Shown here: in pieces, positions 27,025-36,103 of the stretch
Layout of the letters: the number at the start of each line of letters is the position of its first letter
Position numbering within the stretch: the stretch's first letter is position 1
Source of the DNA: Paenibacillus sp. yr247
Lineage (GTDB): Bacteria; Bacillota; Bacilli; Paenibacillales; NBRC-103111
Length of the DNA stretch: 64,000 nucleotides
Direction of reading: 5' to 3'
Assembly (NCBI RefSeq): GCF_900103825.1
Contig: NZ_FNIF01000001.1
Span: forward strand, 186,001-250,000
The notes under the pieces: model-generated
The model's database searches: none
What the model was told of the DNA's origin: nothing
What the model saw: only the letters and a program-made list of their open reading frames with translations
Program-made: the position numbers and the translations under genes

Positions 27025-27120
27025 TGCCTTTACGAATATATCAAATTCGCACAAAACAGGGTTAAGCTTTGCCCAGTTTTTTTCTTGAACATACGTCCGA
27101 ATGTATGTACATCCGAATAG

Positions 27121-27240
27121 AAATCGAGCGAAATACACAACGATGGAGTGGCGCTCATTTGGTCGGTGAAACAAAAGGTCTCCGCGCCGCGTTTCGTATT
27201 GATTGTCGCCGACGGGGTAATAAGCGAAGCCGTCCACTGA
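27121..27240 (-). pseudogene. AraC-type regulator fragment (cupin part)
   Basis: Forty codons on the minus strand read SVDGFAYYPVGDNQYETRRG then DLLFHRPNERHSIV, the typical effector-binding cupin of AraC regulators (a GDLL-F-PN--HS core). Neither the preceding N-terminus nor the two helix-turn-helix domains are present. The fragment abuts a plus-strand oxidoreductase fragment, so a deletion or rearrangement joined the two. Confidence 0.5.
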
Positions 27241-27458
27241 TGCGCTGCCGGAAGTCGTGTACGAAGGACATGTGGGCCAAATCAACAATGTTTTGACAGC
27301 GATTGAAACGTGTGCACCTCTATTGATCGATGGAACTAGCGGGCGACAGACGCTCGAATTGATTACTGGGATTTTATAAATCGGCCAGCACCGGCCAACT
27401 TGTTAAATTCCCGATTGGGCCGGAAGATGCTTTCTATACGCGTGAAACAAGTCTGTAG
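27239..27458 (+). pseudogene. Gfo/Idh/MocA oxidoreductase fragment (C-terminus)
   Basis: The plus strand reads DALPEVVYEGHVGQINNVLT, then AIET and LLIDGTSGRQTLELITGI. This is the typical C-terminal helix and substrate-site region of Gfo/Idh proteins. At ITGI an extra T shifts the frame; correcting it gives YKSASTGQLVKFPIGPEDAF and YTRETSL with a TAG at 27456-27458. Only the last quarter of the gene remains. It lies downstream of the PhyH gene and reads in the same direction, so the lost oxidoreductase may once have belonged to that operon. Confidence 0.7.
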
Positions 27459-27556
27459 AAAACTTCGTAAACCTTTGATTGCAGAGCTCGCTGGCCATAT
27501 GCTCCAAGCGAAGCGGCTTGAAGAAGCCGGGCTGGAACCCCGATTCCCTGCAAAAA

Positions 27557-27579
27557 AAAGACTGCCGCGGGCAGTCTTT
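27557..27579. terminator. Bidirectional terminator
   Basis: A perfect 10-bp stem (aaagactgcc / ggcagtcttt) with a 3-base loop is flanked by a run of A upstream and T downstream, so it can act in both directions. It lies between the fragments and the minus-strand gene ending at 27620. Confidence 0.75.
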
Positions 27580-27584
27580 ACTTA

Positions 27585-27617
27585 AAAGGAGAGTATGCGT
27601 TCGCATGCTCCTCTTTT
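27585..27617 (+). terminator. Second terminator hairpin
   Basis: aggag/ctcct and atgcg/cgcat pair with a small bulge between them, and a run of T follows. It overlaps nothing coding and backs up the previous terminator. Confidence 0.55.
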
Positions 27618-27619
27618 TA

Positions 27620-28381
27620 TTATTCAGCTGTGACCTTTTGCAATTTAGCAGGATTGTTGATCTTGTAAGGTACTGGATGTTTAGTTAGCTTCTTCGCTAC
27701 AATTTTACATTCGAACGAGATCGTGTCCCCGATTTCCAGTTCCATTTTTTTAAGCGTGTTACTGTGGCTGGACCAGGCTAAGCCGATCTCCGTTTCAGGC
27801 TCTGTAATCGCAGCCGCTTCGTAGATAATTACTTCATCCTCATTATCGGAGAAATTGTTCGGTACCGTTGTAAATTCCTTTACAGTAGCGACCATTTTCA
27901 CTTTTTCTTCAGGGAGCTGAAGCTTTGGCGCTTTCTCTTTTTTGGCCTTCCCCTTCGCTGGCGTTGGCTCTGCGGCTTTGGGTTTTTGAGCTTCTTGCTG
28001 TTCAAAGGTCGATTCTTCAAAGGCAGGTTCTACGATAGCTGGAGCTTCTACTTGCAGTGTCTCAAGCTCCAAAACTTCAACCCCTGTAGAGTCTTCAGCA
28101 GCAGCTGACCTCTGGTTGTAATTAGCTGCTTGCATTTCCTTGAGGTATGAGGGATGGATACAGTGGAGCTGCTTATCATCGAATTCAATGACAGCGGTCA
28201 TTTTATCTACAAACCCAACAATGCTGCACGGCAAATTCATGCCATTACCTTTGTAGAAAAAAACTTTTGTTTTGGACGCTTTCTCTGAAAGCAAGCCCCA
28301 TTCTTTACATTGTTCAAGCTGATCGGTTTCGTCTGCGAAGGTGTTAAACGTTAGGGGCTGAATAGTGAATGCATGGACCAT
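27620..28381 (-). CDS. Hypothetical protein with acidic Ala/Pro/Lys-rich linker
   Basis: I do not recognise this 253-aa protein. It shows a folded N-terminal part (about 1-85, MVHAFTIQPLTFNTFADETD onward, with a hydrophobic core and an FDDKQLHCIHPSYL segment), a low-complexity linker (about 90-165) rich in Glu, Ala, Pro and Lys, and a beta-rich C-terminal part (about 166-250) with MVATVKEFTTVPNNFSDNED and ISFECKIVAKKLT. No signal peptide or membrane segment is seen, so it is probably cytosolic. aaaggcggag lies six bases before the ATG. A 57-aa gene lies 46 bp upstream on the same strand and may be co-transcribed. Confidence 0.7.
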   Translation of the reverse strand: MVHAFTIQPLTFNTFADETDQLEQCKEWGLLSEKASKTKVFFYKGNGMNLPCSIVGFVDKMTAVIEFDDKQLHCIHPSYLKEMQAANYNQRSAAAEDSTGVEVLELETLQVEAPAIVEPAFEESTFEQQEAQKPKAAEPTPAKGKAKKEKAPKLQLPEEKVKMVATVKEFTTVPNNFSDNEDEVIIYEAAAITEPETEIGLAWSSHSNTLKKMELEIGDTISFECKIVAKKLTKHPVPYKINNPAKLQKVTAE

Positions 28382-28427
28382 AATTGCTCCGCCTTTCTTT
28401 TCTTATCTATTGGAAAATAATCATTGT

Positions 28428-28601
28428 TTATTCTAAGCGGTAATCATCGGTTTTCTCTCCGTCTTCCCATATCTCCACGAAAAGGGCCCCGCAGTTTTCA
28501 AAGTCAGTTGGCTTTAGAGATAGCGCTTTCTCCTCGTCAGTGCCTACATAAACATTTTCCATTCCTTCGCCGTCGAAAGAGAGGATTACGTAAATTTTCA
28601 T
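28428..28601 (-). CDS. Small acidic hypothetical protein (57 aa)
   Basis: The product starts MKIYVILSFDGEGMENVYVG and ends EIWEDGEKTDDYRLE. It is acidic with an alternating beta/alpha pattern and has no known motif. A good ribosome site (ggagg) lies 11 bases upstream of the ATG at 28601. An in-frame start further upstream would add 27 residues but lacks a site. I cannot assign a function. Confidence 0.6.
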   Translation of the reverse strand: MKIYVILSFDGEGMENVYVGTDEEKALSLKPTDFENCGALFVEIWEDGEKTDDYRLE

Positions 28602-28840
28602 GTGCCAAAGTGCCTCCAGTAATTTGATATTGACCATTATAACACAATCACGGAAATGTTCGCATGAAGCGGCACGACGCAATCCTTATTTTTCATCCCT
28701 ATGCAGTTATTGGGCTTTTCTAATGGGGTTAATAGCCATTGCGATGTTATTTGCTAAATAGTAACAAAAATTGTCTTTGATCGACCTCTTTGGATAGGGC
28801 GATGGCAATTTTTTAGGCTCGAATGTTGCTGAATTTTGTA
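28602..28840. other. Gene-free stretch before the amylase control region
   Basis: Nothing coding is visible. A weak hairpin with T-rich right side lies about 28765-28814 (aaaaattg / caattttt). The rest is AT-rich spacer between the minus-strand small gene and the plus-strand amylase promoter. Confidence 0.4.
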
Positions 28841-28855
28841 CAAACGTTTGCGCAA
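28841..28855. promoter_or_regulatory. LacI/MalR-type operator 1 of the amylase gene
   Basis: CAAACGTTTGCGCAA contains a perfect 10-bp palindrome with the central CG of LacI-family sites. It lies 58 bp before the -35 box. A copy with a single mismatch lies at 29089-29103. Confidence 0.65.
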
Positions 28856-28912
28856 CTTTTTGTAGAACCATGATTTAGAACCAAACCAGGCTATTTTTTA
28901 TAATGGAGATGA

Positions 28913-28941
28913 TTGACAATAAAGCGTTTTCACAATATAGT
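28913..28941 (+). promoter_or_regulatory. Sigma-A promoter of the amylase gene
   Basis: TTGACA (perfect -35) and TATAGT (-10, one mismatch) are 17 bases apart. The start point should be about 28948, which gives a leader of some 275 bases. Confidence 0.8.
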
Positions 28942-28947
28942 TAATTA

Positions 28948-29054
28948 AAACAATGCTTCTGGAAATGCTTGTAAAATCTAAGGGCAATGCTTCCTAAGTG
29001 GTTTTTAGCTTGGGACAACCCCGGTATCTCTTTTTTGAGATAACGAGGTTTTTT
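28948..29054 (+). promoter_or_regulatory. Attenuator-like leader RNA
   Basis: The leader has three AATGCTT copies (28952, 28964, 28986), a stem cctaag / cttggg about 28993-29015, and then a terminator-like hairpin (29016-29054) with arms ending tatctc / gagata and aacc / ggtt, followed by seven T. It stands between promoter and gene, so transcription should often stop here unless something prevents it. It resembles no riboswitch class I know. Confidence 0.5.
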
Positions 29055-29088
29055 TGTTCAAATGGGTGGATTTTTATTAGGATTTGCG

Positions 29089-29103
29089 CAATCGTTTGCG
29101 CAA
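29089..29103. promoter_or_regulatory. LacI/MalR-type operator 2 of the amylase gene
   Basis: CAATCGTTTGCGCAA matches operator 1 at 14 of 15 positions and has an additional TTGCGCAA on its left (29084-29091). It lies after the terminator hairpin and 120 bp before the ATG. Confidence 0.65.
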
Positions 29104-29222
29104 TATCTGCATAGATGGCAATTTGATAGCGTTTGAATTTTGAGAAATCAAACCAAGAGAGTTATCCGCAGGCATTACCAGCCTGTTAGATATAAAATTT
29201 TAACCTAGGAGGCATTGCATTT

Positions 29223-32200
29223 ATGAGGGTATTGTCATTCAAATGTAGCTTTTCTTACACAGCGCTCGTTACTTCCCTGCTATTGATGCTGCAGCTAATG
29301 GCTGGATTATTTCCGACAAGGGCTTTTGCTGCGGATATTCCTGTGGAAACAGGTGTAGAACAGCCAGGTGGAAGTACACAATGGTATTTAGCGGGAAGCT
29401 TTCAAGGTTGGAATAACCAAAATTCTGACACCAAGATGAAGCATGTCGTCGGTGATTACTACGAATATTCGTACAATTTTGAACCCGGTCATTATGAATT
29501 CAAATTTGTTAAAAATGGTACTTGGGATGGTTTTAGCGACAACGGCAACAACTTTGCCTTCGATTTGGCGGCCGCTACCAAGGTGAAATTTTATATCAAC
29601 GAAGCTTTGCAGAAGGCAAAAATTTCGATTCCAGGCGTTCATGGCTTGGAGCAATACGTGCCCCAACTAACAGTGAATCAATGGCCAAGACTAGTTGGCA
29701 ACATTCAAAAGTTGTTTGGTGAGCCAGAGTGGTCTCCTGAGAATGCGGCACAATTTTTTGTGGACTATAAGCTGGACGGTACAGTCTATAAGCTTCAACG
29801 GACTATTCCTCCAGGCAATTACGAGGCGAAGGTCACATTTTCAAATTCATGGAACAATAATGATTATGGGGGCGGGGATGGGAACCTCAAGCTAGTAACC
29901 ATTGATGAGGCAAACGTTACCTTTTCCATTGACTATTCAGCTGTAAATAAGATATTAACCCATGATTATACGCCTAAGGATAGCGTGTATGATGGTCAAA
30001 TTAAGAAAGATGGCCTGGCGTTTGACAGCCGTTCCATTACCTATAAAAAGCCTTTTGGTGCTATAAAAGCTGGAAATGAAGATCTCACGTTGCGAATTTC
30101 AGCAAATAAGGGCGATGTTCAATATGCGAAGGCAGAGCTGACAGCGCCGGACGGTCTTTCGAACGATTTTATGATGAAAAAGGCAACAACAGTTGGAGAT
30201 AAGGACTATTTCGAGATTGTAATTCCCAAAAGCACCTTTGTTGGGAAAATCGGTATTTGGGGATACAAATTTATTTTAGTAGACGGAGCAACTAAAATAG
30301 AGTACGGGGATGATGGCTCCAGAGGCGGAACCGGCAGCACGAGTGATGAGGGGGCTTTGCCCTATGATCTGACCGTCTATGATCCGAATTACCAAACGCC
30401 GGATTGGATGAAAAATGCGGTTGTTTATCAAATTTTCCCGGATCGATTCTTCGACGGCAGCCCCGATAACAATCGGGCAAAGCTCATAGATGGTGCGAGA
30501 GGTGCTTTGGAAAACCAGTATGCAACCTCCAAAGGCGGGCAAAAGCTGCAATATTTTGATGGGGGCGTAACAGGTGATCCTGCGGCTAGTCAGGTATGGG
30601 GATCATGGGGGGATATCCCGGAAAATCCAGATCGGAAGACACCGGAGAACGCACCTTATTATCCAGATGCCAAGACAGATGGCGCATGGACGAATGAATT
30701 CTATGGCGGGGATATTCAAGGCATCCAGCAAAAATTAGGCTATTTGAAAGCGTTAGGTATTACAGCTGTCTATTTAAATCCTGTATCATGGGCGGCTTCC
30801 AATCATAAATATGATGCGACCGATTACAAGCACTTGGATCCTATGTTTGGCGTTCCTGTATATAATGCAGCCGGGAATCCTGCCTCGGGATTAGACTATA
30901 CGAAGACGCGCGAAGCATCGGATACAGCGTTTCTAGCATTTACTCAGGCAGCGAAAGCTGTTGGCATCAAGGTCATTAACGATGGGGTTTTCAATCATGT
31001 TGGGGATGATTCGATTTATTTTGACCGTTATGAAAAATACCCTGAAATTGGGGCTTACGAGTACTGGTCTAAGGTTTACGACCGGATGAATACGAAGAGT
31101 GAAACAAAGCAGCAGGCGGAGACCGCCGTTAAGGCACTTTTTACTGCACAAATCAATCCATTGACGGGACAAAATTACCATTATCCGGATGATTTCAAAT
31201 ATACGACTTGGTTCACTGTATGGAATGAGAAAGTCAAAGACAGAGATACGACAAATCTTCATTACAAATATGATGCATGGTGGGGTTATGATTCTCTCCC
31301 TGTTATGGATGCAAAGGATCCGCAAACTGTGGCTACTGAATTGCTCCCAGCGGACACAATGTCCCTGCCTGGGCAGCATGAGTGGAACAATATCGACTAT
31401 CGCGATATGGTGATTGGTCATAATGTTTCAGGGCTAAGTCCAGCTCAAGCGCAAAAAGAGATGCAAGCTGCAAATTCGCAGAGATGGCTCTGGATGGGGG
31501 CAAATGGCTGGCGCCTGGATGTTGCACCTGATGTATCAAGCGGTACTTGGCAAAAGTTTCGTGTGGCCGTGAAATCAACGAAAGGTCTGCAAGATGCCAA
31601 TGGAAATCTAATCGAAGATCCGGTTATTTTAGGTGAAGAGTGGGGAGTTGCAACGAGGTTTCTGCTTGGTGATCAGTTTGATTCTGTCATGAATTATCGC
31701 TTCCGTGGAGCTGTTCAAAACTTTATGAAATCCGGAAATGGCAGCGCGCTGAATGAGCTGTTGGAATCGGTACGTGAGGATTATCCGAAAGAGGCTTGGC
31801 AAGCGATGCTGAACCTTGTTGATTCTCATGATACGACTCGTTCGGCGACGATCTATGATCATCCGGAGTGGGAAGAAGAGCATCTTCAGATTGCTCCGGA
31901 AGCCAGCACAAGTGCGTTAAAGCTGCAAGAGCTTACGGCGATTTTCCAAATGGGATATCCGGGCGCACCAACGATTTACTATGGGGATGAAGTAGGGCTA
32001 ACCGGAACGAAGGACCCGGACTCCCGCAGGACGTTCCCTTGGGAACGAGTGACGAAAAACACTGACGGGACATATACCGGAAACGGGAAATATTCAGAAA
32101 TTTTAAATGTGTATCAAAAAGCAGCAGAAATTCGCAACCAAAACGCCGTTTTCCGCACAGGGGACATGAAAGTCGCTTATGCCAAAGATGATGTGATTGT

Positions 32201-34685
32201 CTATGCCCGTAAAAATGATAAAAAAGGTGCCTTGCTAGTTATTAATCGTAATTCGGCGGAAGCAACCGTAAGTGCGGATGTTACTGGATTCCTACCCGAA
32301 GGGTTAACGCTGAAGGATCAATTGTATGGTCAAGTACAAGGCACAGTCGTAAATGGACACACCCAATTAACGATTCCGGGTCAGACAGGGTTAATGATGG
32401 TATCTACGGCGGATCTGCAGGTTGTTCCACAAGTGGTGAACAGTATGGCTGTGGGTGGCAATCATAGCGTAAATCTGACATGGGATGCCGTTTCAGGAGC
32501 AGAAGGCTATCGAATTTACCGTGCTGCTATTGAAGGCGGGCAGGTAACAGTAGTAGGAACATCAACAGCAACCTCCTTTGAGGATGGGACCGTTGTTAAC
32601 GGAACGAAATATTACTACGCCGTAACAGCGATAAAGGGCAATGGAGAGAGCTTCTTAAGCGACATGGTTTCTGCAACACCAGCTTTCCCTATTAGCTATA
32701 TAGGTACACCTTCTTCTGTTACGGAAGATGTGTATTTGCAAGTAGGTCATACCGTTGGGAAAATCACAGTGGCGCTTGGCATCGATGGGTTAACGAATGA
32801 TCCAATCTATTCAGGCAAAGAAGCAGCGAATCTTTTAGCAAGCTTGGCTTATTATAAGCAAGGCTCTGATCCTGCATTTGCACAAGAATCTAAGCTTCGT
32901 TATGAATCGGATTCGTCCGGCAATAAAGTATATTGGGCGACTTTTGAGCCAACCGAAGCAGGTGTATATGATTACTTTGCTAAGGTATCTATGGATAACG
33001 GAGATCATTACGCGGCTTCGTCTACCGTGACTTTGCAGGTATATGCGAATCAGAATGATCAAATACCGCCTGCAGCTCCGACACTTTCGAATATCACGGA
33101 AGAGTCAAATCGTGTACATCTTAATTGGAATTTGGCAGATATGGCGGTTTCTGGCTTTGAAGTTTATCGCAAAACGGTAACAGAGGCCACTTATCATAAA
33201 ATTGCCACGCTCCCTAAGACACAAATTGATTTTATCGACTACGCGGTCAGTAACGATACGACCTATACGTACCAAGTGGCGGCCTTCGATGCAGCCTATA
33301 ATCGTTCATTCTCAGCCGAAAAGGTAATAACACCCAAATTAGTCATGGTGGACGTACTGCTCAGATTGCATCTACCTGATTATACACCATCTACGGACGA
33401 TATTTTCATCGCCGGTGATTTTAACGGATGGAATGCGAGCGGTAACCAGCTTCATGTGCCGAGCGGAGCGACGGACCGCAAAATCGTTGAATACAGCTTC
33501 AAGATGATGGCGGGTAAAGCGATTCAATACAAGTACACAAGAGGCCGCTGGGAAACGGAAGCCTTCACAAGCCACAAACGGTTAGCCAATGATACCGAAG
33601 ATTATGGGAATTGGGCGTACAGCTCGACGGACACGAATATGAGACTAACGATCGCGAACCAAGGCGATAGCAAGATGGTCATCGATGATACCGTGCTTCG
33701 TTGGGTAGATATGCCGATGACGATCTCCATGCCGCGTATTTCGTTTGGTGATAATATCGAGTATGCAACGGCTGACAGCACGATGAAGCTTAAGGCGGTC
33801 GTTCCTTACGGTGTGAATTTCACGATTAATGATCAACCGATTCCAGCCGGAAGTATGGATGCTTACGGGAATGTAGATATAAACGCCATTCCGCTGAATA
33901 TGGGTCTGAATACGTTCAAGCTTCATATTGAACCGAGTGAGGAAACCTTGAATCAGCCATGGTATACCGATAAAGGCCGTAAGGGGCAAGCTACTAAGAC
34001 GGTGGAGATAAAAGTTACTAGAACGAGTGGGGAGATACCGACAGACACATTAGCACCTGTGAACACAAGTGTTAAAATTTCGGCGGATTCCATTGCAGAG
34101 ACAGCTTATACAAATCGGAGAGAAGTTACATTATTGCTGAAGGCAACGGATGCCTCTCTCCCGCTTAACATGATGGTTTCGGAAAATGCAGCTTTTACGG
34201 GAGCAGTGTGGGAGCCTTTCTCGGCAACACGTTCGTTTGTATTAACTGATGGGGATGGAATAAAAACTGTCTATGGCAAATTCAAAGATGACGCAGGGAA
34301 TGAAGCGGAAGCTGTGAGCGACAGCATCATTCTGGATACAACAGCACCAACGCTTCAACTTACTGTCAACAAGGCGACACTTTATCCGCCGAACCATAAA
34401 ATGGTGCAGATCCAAGTCACCCAGAAAGCTAATGGTGCAGATGCTGATATCGCGTCTATCGTCCTAGCCTCAATTACTTCAAATGAGCCAGATAACGGGC
34501 TTGGAGATGGTGATACGGTGAACGATATCCAAGATGCGGTGCTCGGAACCAATGATACTTCATTCAGTTTGCGTGCAGAACGTTCTGGTAAAGGAAATGG
34601 CCGTATATATACGATTACGTACACAATCACCGATATGGCCGGTAATGCAACAAACACATCAGTCCAAGTAGTGGTTCCGCATTAA
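29223..34685 (+). CDS. Large secreted GH13 amylase/pullulanase-type enzyme
   Basis: This 1820-aa protein has a Sec signal peptide ending near RAFAADI. Next come two starch-binding or pullulanase-type beta domains (about 50-130, WYLAGSFQGWN; about 150-240), a linker domain (about 250-375) and a GH13 catalytic domain (about 390-1060). The GH13 motifs are GVFNHVGDD, GWRLDVAPD (nucleophile Asp766), ILGEEWG (acid/base Glu805) and LVDSHDTTR (Asp870). Two fibronectin-III domains (about 1075-1160, 1280-1365), a CBM20-like domain (about 1368-1480, IFIAGDFNGWNASG) and two C-terminal beta domains follow. No sortase or SLH anchor is seen, so it is probably released. It should hydrolyse starch or pullulan; alpha-1,4 and alpha-1,6 action cannot be separated by eye. 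Confidence 0.88.
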   Translation: MRVLSFKCSFSYTALVTSLLLMLQLMAGLFPTRAFAADIPVETGVEQPGGSTQWYLAGSFQGWNNQNSDTKMKHVVGDYYEYSYNFEPGHYEFKFVKNGTWDGFSDNGNNFAFDLAAATKVKFYINEALQKAKISIPGVHGLEQYVPQLTVNQWPRLVGNIQKLFGEPEWSPENAAQFFVDYKLDGTVYKLQRTIPPGNYEAKVTFSNSWNNNDYGGGDGNLKLVTIDEANVTFSIDYSAVNKILTHDYTPKDSVYDGQIKKDGLAFDSRSITYKKPFGAIKAGNEDLTLRISANKGDVQYAKAELTAPDGLSNDFMMKKATTVGDKDYFEIVIPKSTFVGKIGIWGYKFILVDGATKIEYGDDGSRGGTGSTSDEGALPYDLTVYDPNYQTPDWMKNAVVYQIFPDRFFDGSPDNNRAKLIDGARGALENQYATSKGGQKLQYFDGGVTGDPAASQVWGSWGDIPENPDRKTPENAPYYPDAKTDGAWTNEFYGGDIQGIQQKLGYLKALGITAVYLNPVSWAASNHKYDATDYKHLDPMFGVPVYNAAGNPASGLDYTKTREASDTAFLAFTQAAKAVGIKVINDGVFNHVGDDSIYFDRYEKYPEIGAYEYWSKVYDRMNTKSETKQQAETAVKALFTAQINPLTGQNYHYPDDFKYTTWFTVWNEKVKDRDTTNLHYKYDAWWGYDSLPVMDAKDPQTVATELLPADTMSLPGQHEWNNIDYRDMVIGHNVSGLSPAQAQKEMQAANSQRWLWMGANGWRLDVAPDVSSGTWQKFRVAVKSTKGLQDANGNLIEDPVILGEEWGVATRFLLGDQFDSVMNYRFRGAVQNFMKSGNGSALNELLESVREDYPKEAWQAMLNLVDSHDTTRSATIYDHPEWEEEHLQIAPEASTSALKLQELTAIFQMGYPGAPTIYYGDEVGLTGTKDPDSRRTFPWERVTKNTDGTYTGNGKYSEILNVYQKAAEIRNQNAVFRTGDMKVAYAKDDVIVYARKNDKKGALLVINRNSAEATVSADVTGFLPEGLTLKDQLYGQVQGTVVNGHTQLTIPGQTGLMMVSTADLQVVPQVVNSMAVGGNHSVNLTWDAVSGAEGYRIYRAAIEGGQVTVVGTSTATSFEDGTVVNGTKYYYAVTAIKGNGESFLSDMVSATPAFPISYIGTPSSVTEDVYLQVGHTVGKITVALGIDGLTNDPIYSGKEAANLLASLAYYKQGSDPAFAQESKLRYESDSSGNKVYWATFEPTEAGVYDYFAKVSMDNGDHYAASSTVTLQVYANQNDQIPPAAPTLSNITEESNRVHLNWNLADMAVSGFEVYRKTVTEATYHKIATLPKTQIDFIDYAVSNDTTYTYQVAAFDAAYNRSFSAEKVITPKLVMVDVLLRLHLPDYTPSTDDIFIAGDFNGWNASGNQLHVPSGATDRKIVEYSFKMMAGKAIQYKYTRGRWETEAFTSHKRLANDTEDYGNWAYSSTDTNMRLTIANQGDSKMVIDDTVLRWVDMPMTISMPRISFGDNIEYATADSTMKLKAVVPYGVNFTINDQPIPAGSMDAYGNVDINAIPLNMGLNTFKLHIEPSEETLNQPWYTDKGRKGQATKTVEIKVTRTSGEIPTDTLAPVNTSVKISADSIAETAYTNRREVTLLLKATDASLPLNMMVSENAAFTGAVWEPFSATRSFVLTDGDGIKTVYGKFKDDAGNEAEAVSDSIILDTTAPTLQLTVNKATLYPPNHKMVQIQVTQKANGADADIASIVLASITSNEPDNGLGDGDTVNDIQDAVLGTNDTSFSLRAERSGKGNGRIYTITYTITDMAGNATNTSVQVVVPH

Positions 34686-34790
34686 GTAAAAATAAAGCAG
34701 AAGCACTCACTGTAAAGGTATGGGCCTTAGACCTTAACCCAATGGGATAGTTATATCTACAATTTGCTTCAACCCTAAGATATTGATTGT

Positions 34791-34822
34791 AACAAGCTGC
34801 CTTTAAGGCGGCTTGTTTTTTT
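34791..34822 (+). terminator. Terminator of the amylase gene
   Basis: aacaagctgcc and ggcggcttgtt pair with one mismatch around a 5-base loop and are followed by seven T. Confidence 0.85.
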
Positions 34823-35008
34823 ATAATTGATGTTTATTTTACATGATTTCCTGTGAGAGAGCTCGTCGACATTCGTGCCCATCCCGCCAAATGGGTTGGC
34901 TTAAAATCACCTCAATGTTCATATATATCAATACATGCTGGATCTCAAATGGAAAGGGAAGCACTTTCATCCAACTGTTTTGTGGAAAGCGAAGGAGGGA
35001 TTTCGAGG

Positions 35009-36103
35009 ATGACGATTTTGGCATTATGTGTAATCGGATGTCTGTGTGGTTTCCTTTTATTTAGAAAAAATGTGCTCATGGTCGGCCATGGAGCAGGTCT
35101 GGATAAAGTGATGCTGTCTATCATTATTCCTGCCAGAAATGAAGCGTATAATTTACCTCATCTCCTCCACGCGCTCAAGATACAAACTCTTGAACCCTTT
35201 GAAGTTATCGTTGTTGATGATTTTTCCGAGGACGAAACGAAGGAAATAGCCGAAAGTTACGGGGCTACTGTGATTACCAACTCCTGCCTTCCTCAGGGAT
35301 GGACGGGCAAAAACTGGGCCGTATGGAATGGGTATTTGCATGCCTCAGGTAATCTCATTGCTTTTCTTGATGCGGATATCAGGTTAGCTCCGCGCGCGCT
35401 GGAGTCATTGGTTAAAGCTAGAAATAAAGCGGGAGGCGTCATTTCCGTCGTTCCGTTCCATTATACGGAGAAATTAGTTGAAAGACTTGCGTTGATCTTT
35501 AATTTTCTGGGTACATTCGCTTTTACGTCTCCTTTTGAAAAGAAAAATCCGCAAAAGGGTCTCTATGGCTCCTGTATCTTAACAACAAGGGAAGATTATG
35601 AAACAATTAAAGGACACGAAAGCATCAAGTCGGAGATGTTAGATGATCTGAACCTTGGGGCTGCATTTAGGAAAGCTGGGATCCAGGTAACCAATTTTAT
35701 TGGGTCCGGCTTGGTTTCTTTTCGTATGTATTCTCAAGGAATCAAAAGCCAGATTCAAGGCTTCGGTAAAGGAGCTGTTCTAAGCACGTCCACTTTGAGT
35801 GTGGGCACCATTGTCCTTATTGCCATCTGGGTTGCCGGACTGATTGTTTCGGAAACCTTCTTTCTATTTATAAACACTTCATGGGCGTTACCCCTATTCA
35901 TCGGTTACTTATTATATATGCTTCAGCTATTTTATCTCGTTAAATACGTAGGTGTTTTTGGATTCATCATGCCTGTGTTGCATATTCTTTCGACGTTATT
36001 TTTCATCTTTGTCATGCTGTATTCCGTCTATCAGGTCGTATTCCTCGGGCATGTATCATGGAAAGGACGGCAAGTCAAAGTAGGAAGCAGGCGGGGGCAA
36101 TGA
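35009..36103 (+). CDS. Membrane glycosyltransferase family 2 (CrtQ-like)
   Basis: The 364-aa protein has one N-terminal helix (MTILALCVIGCLCGFLLF), a GT2 catalytic domain (about 38-260, with LSIIIPARNEAYNLP, VVDDFSEDETKEIA and the DXD metal motif in AFLDADIRL) and three or four C-terminal helices. Its nearest well-known relatives are 4,4'-diaponeurosporenoate glycosyltransferases and other lipid glycosyltransferases, which act on a lipid at the membrane. I chose the ATG at 35009 because aaggaggg precedes it; the frame is open 156 bases further upstream without a site. Its stop overlaps the PlsY-like gene start as ATGA, so the two are coupled. Confidence 0.8.
   Translation: MTILALCVIGCLCGFLLFRKNVLMVGHGAGLDKVMLSIIIPARNEAYNLPHLLHALKIQTLEPFEVIVVDDFSEDETKEIAESYGATVITNSCLPQGWTGKNWAVWNGYLHASGNLIAFLDADIRLAPRALESLVKARNKAGGVISVVPFHYTEKLVERLALIFNFLGTFAFTSPFEKKNPQKGLYGSCILTTREDYETIKGHESIKSEMLDDLNLGAAFRKAGIQVTNFIGSGLVSFRMYSQGIKSQIQGFGKGAVLSTSTLSVGTIVLIAIWVAGLIVSETFFLFINTSWALPLFIGYLLYMLQLFYLVKYVGVFGFIMPVLHILSTLFFIFVMLYSVYQVVFLGHVSWKGRQVKVGSRRGQ

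Noticed and set aside
26755-27288. Minus-strand 177-codon frame
   Set aside because: Its greater part is antisense to the PhyH gene; only the 40 codons at 27121-27240 look like protein (an AraC cupin fragment).
28948-29054. Known riboswitch (c-di-GMP, T-box, preQ1, guanidine, ydaO) in the amylase leader
   Set aside because: None of the conserved core sequences of these classes that I remember is present, so I call it only an attenuator-like leader.
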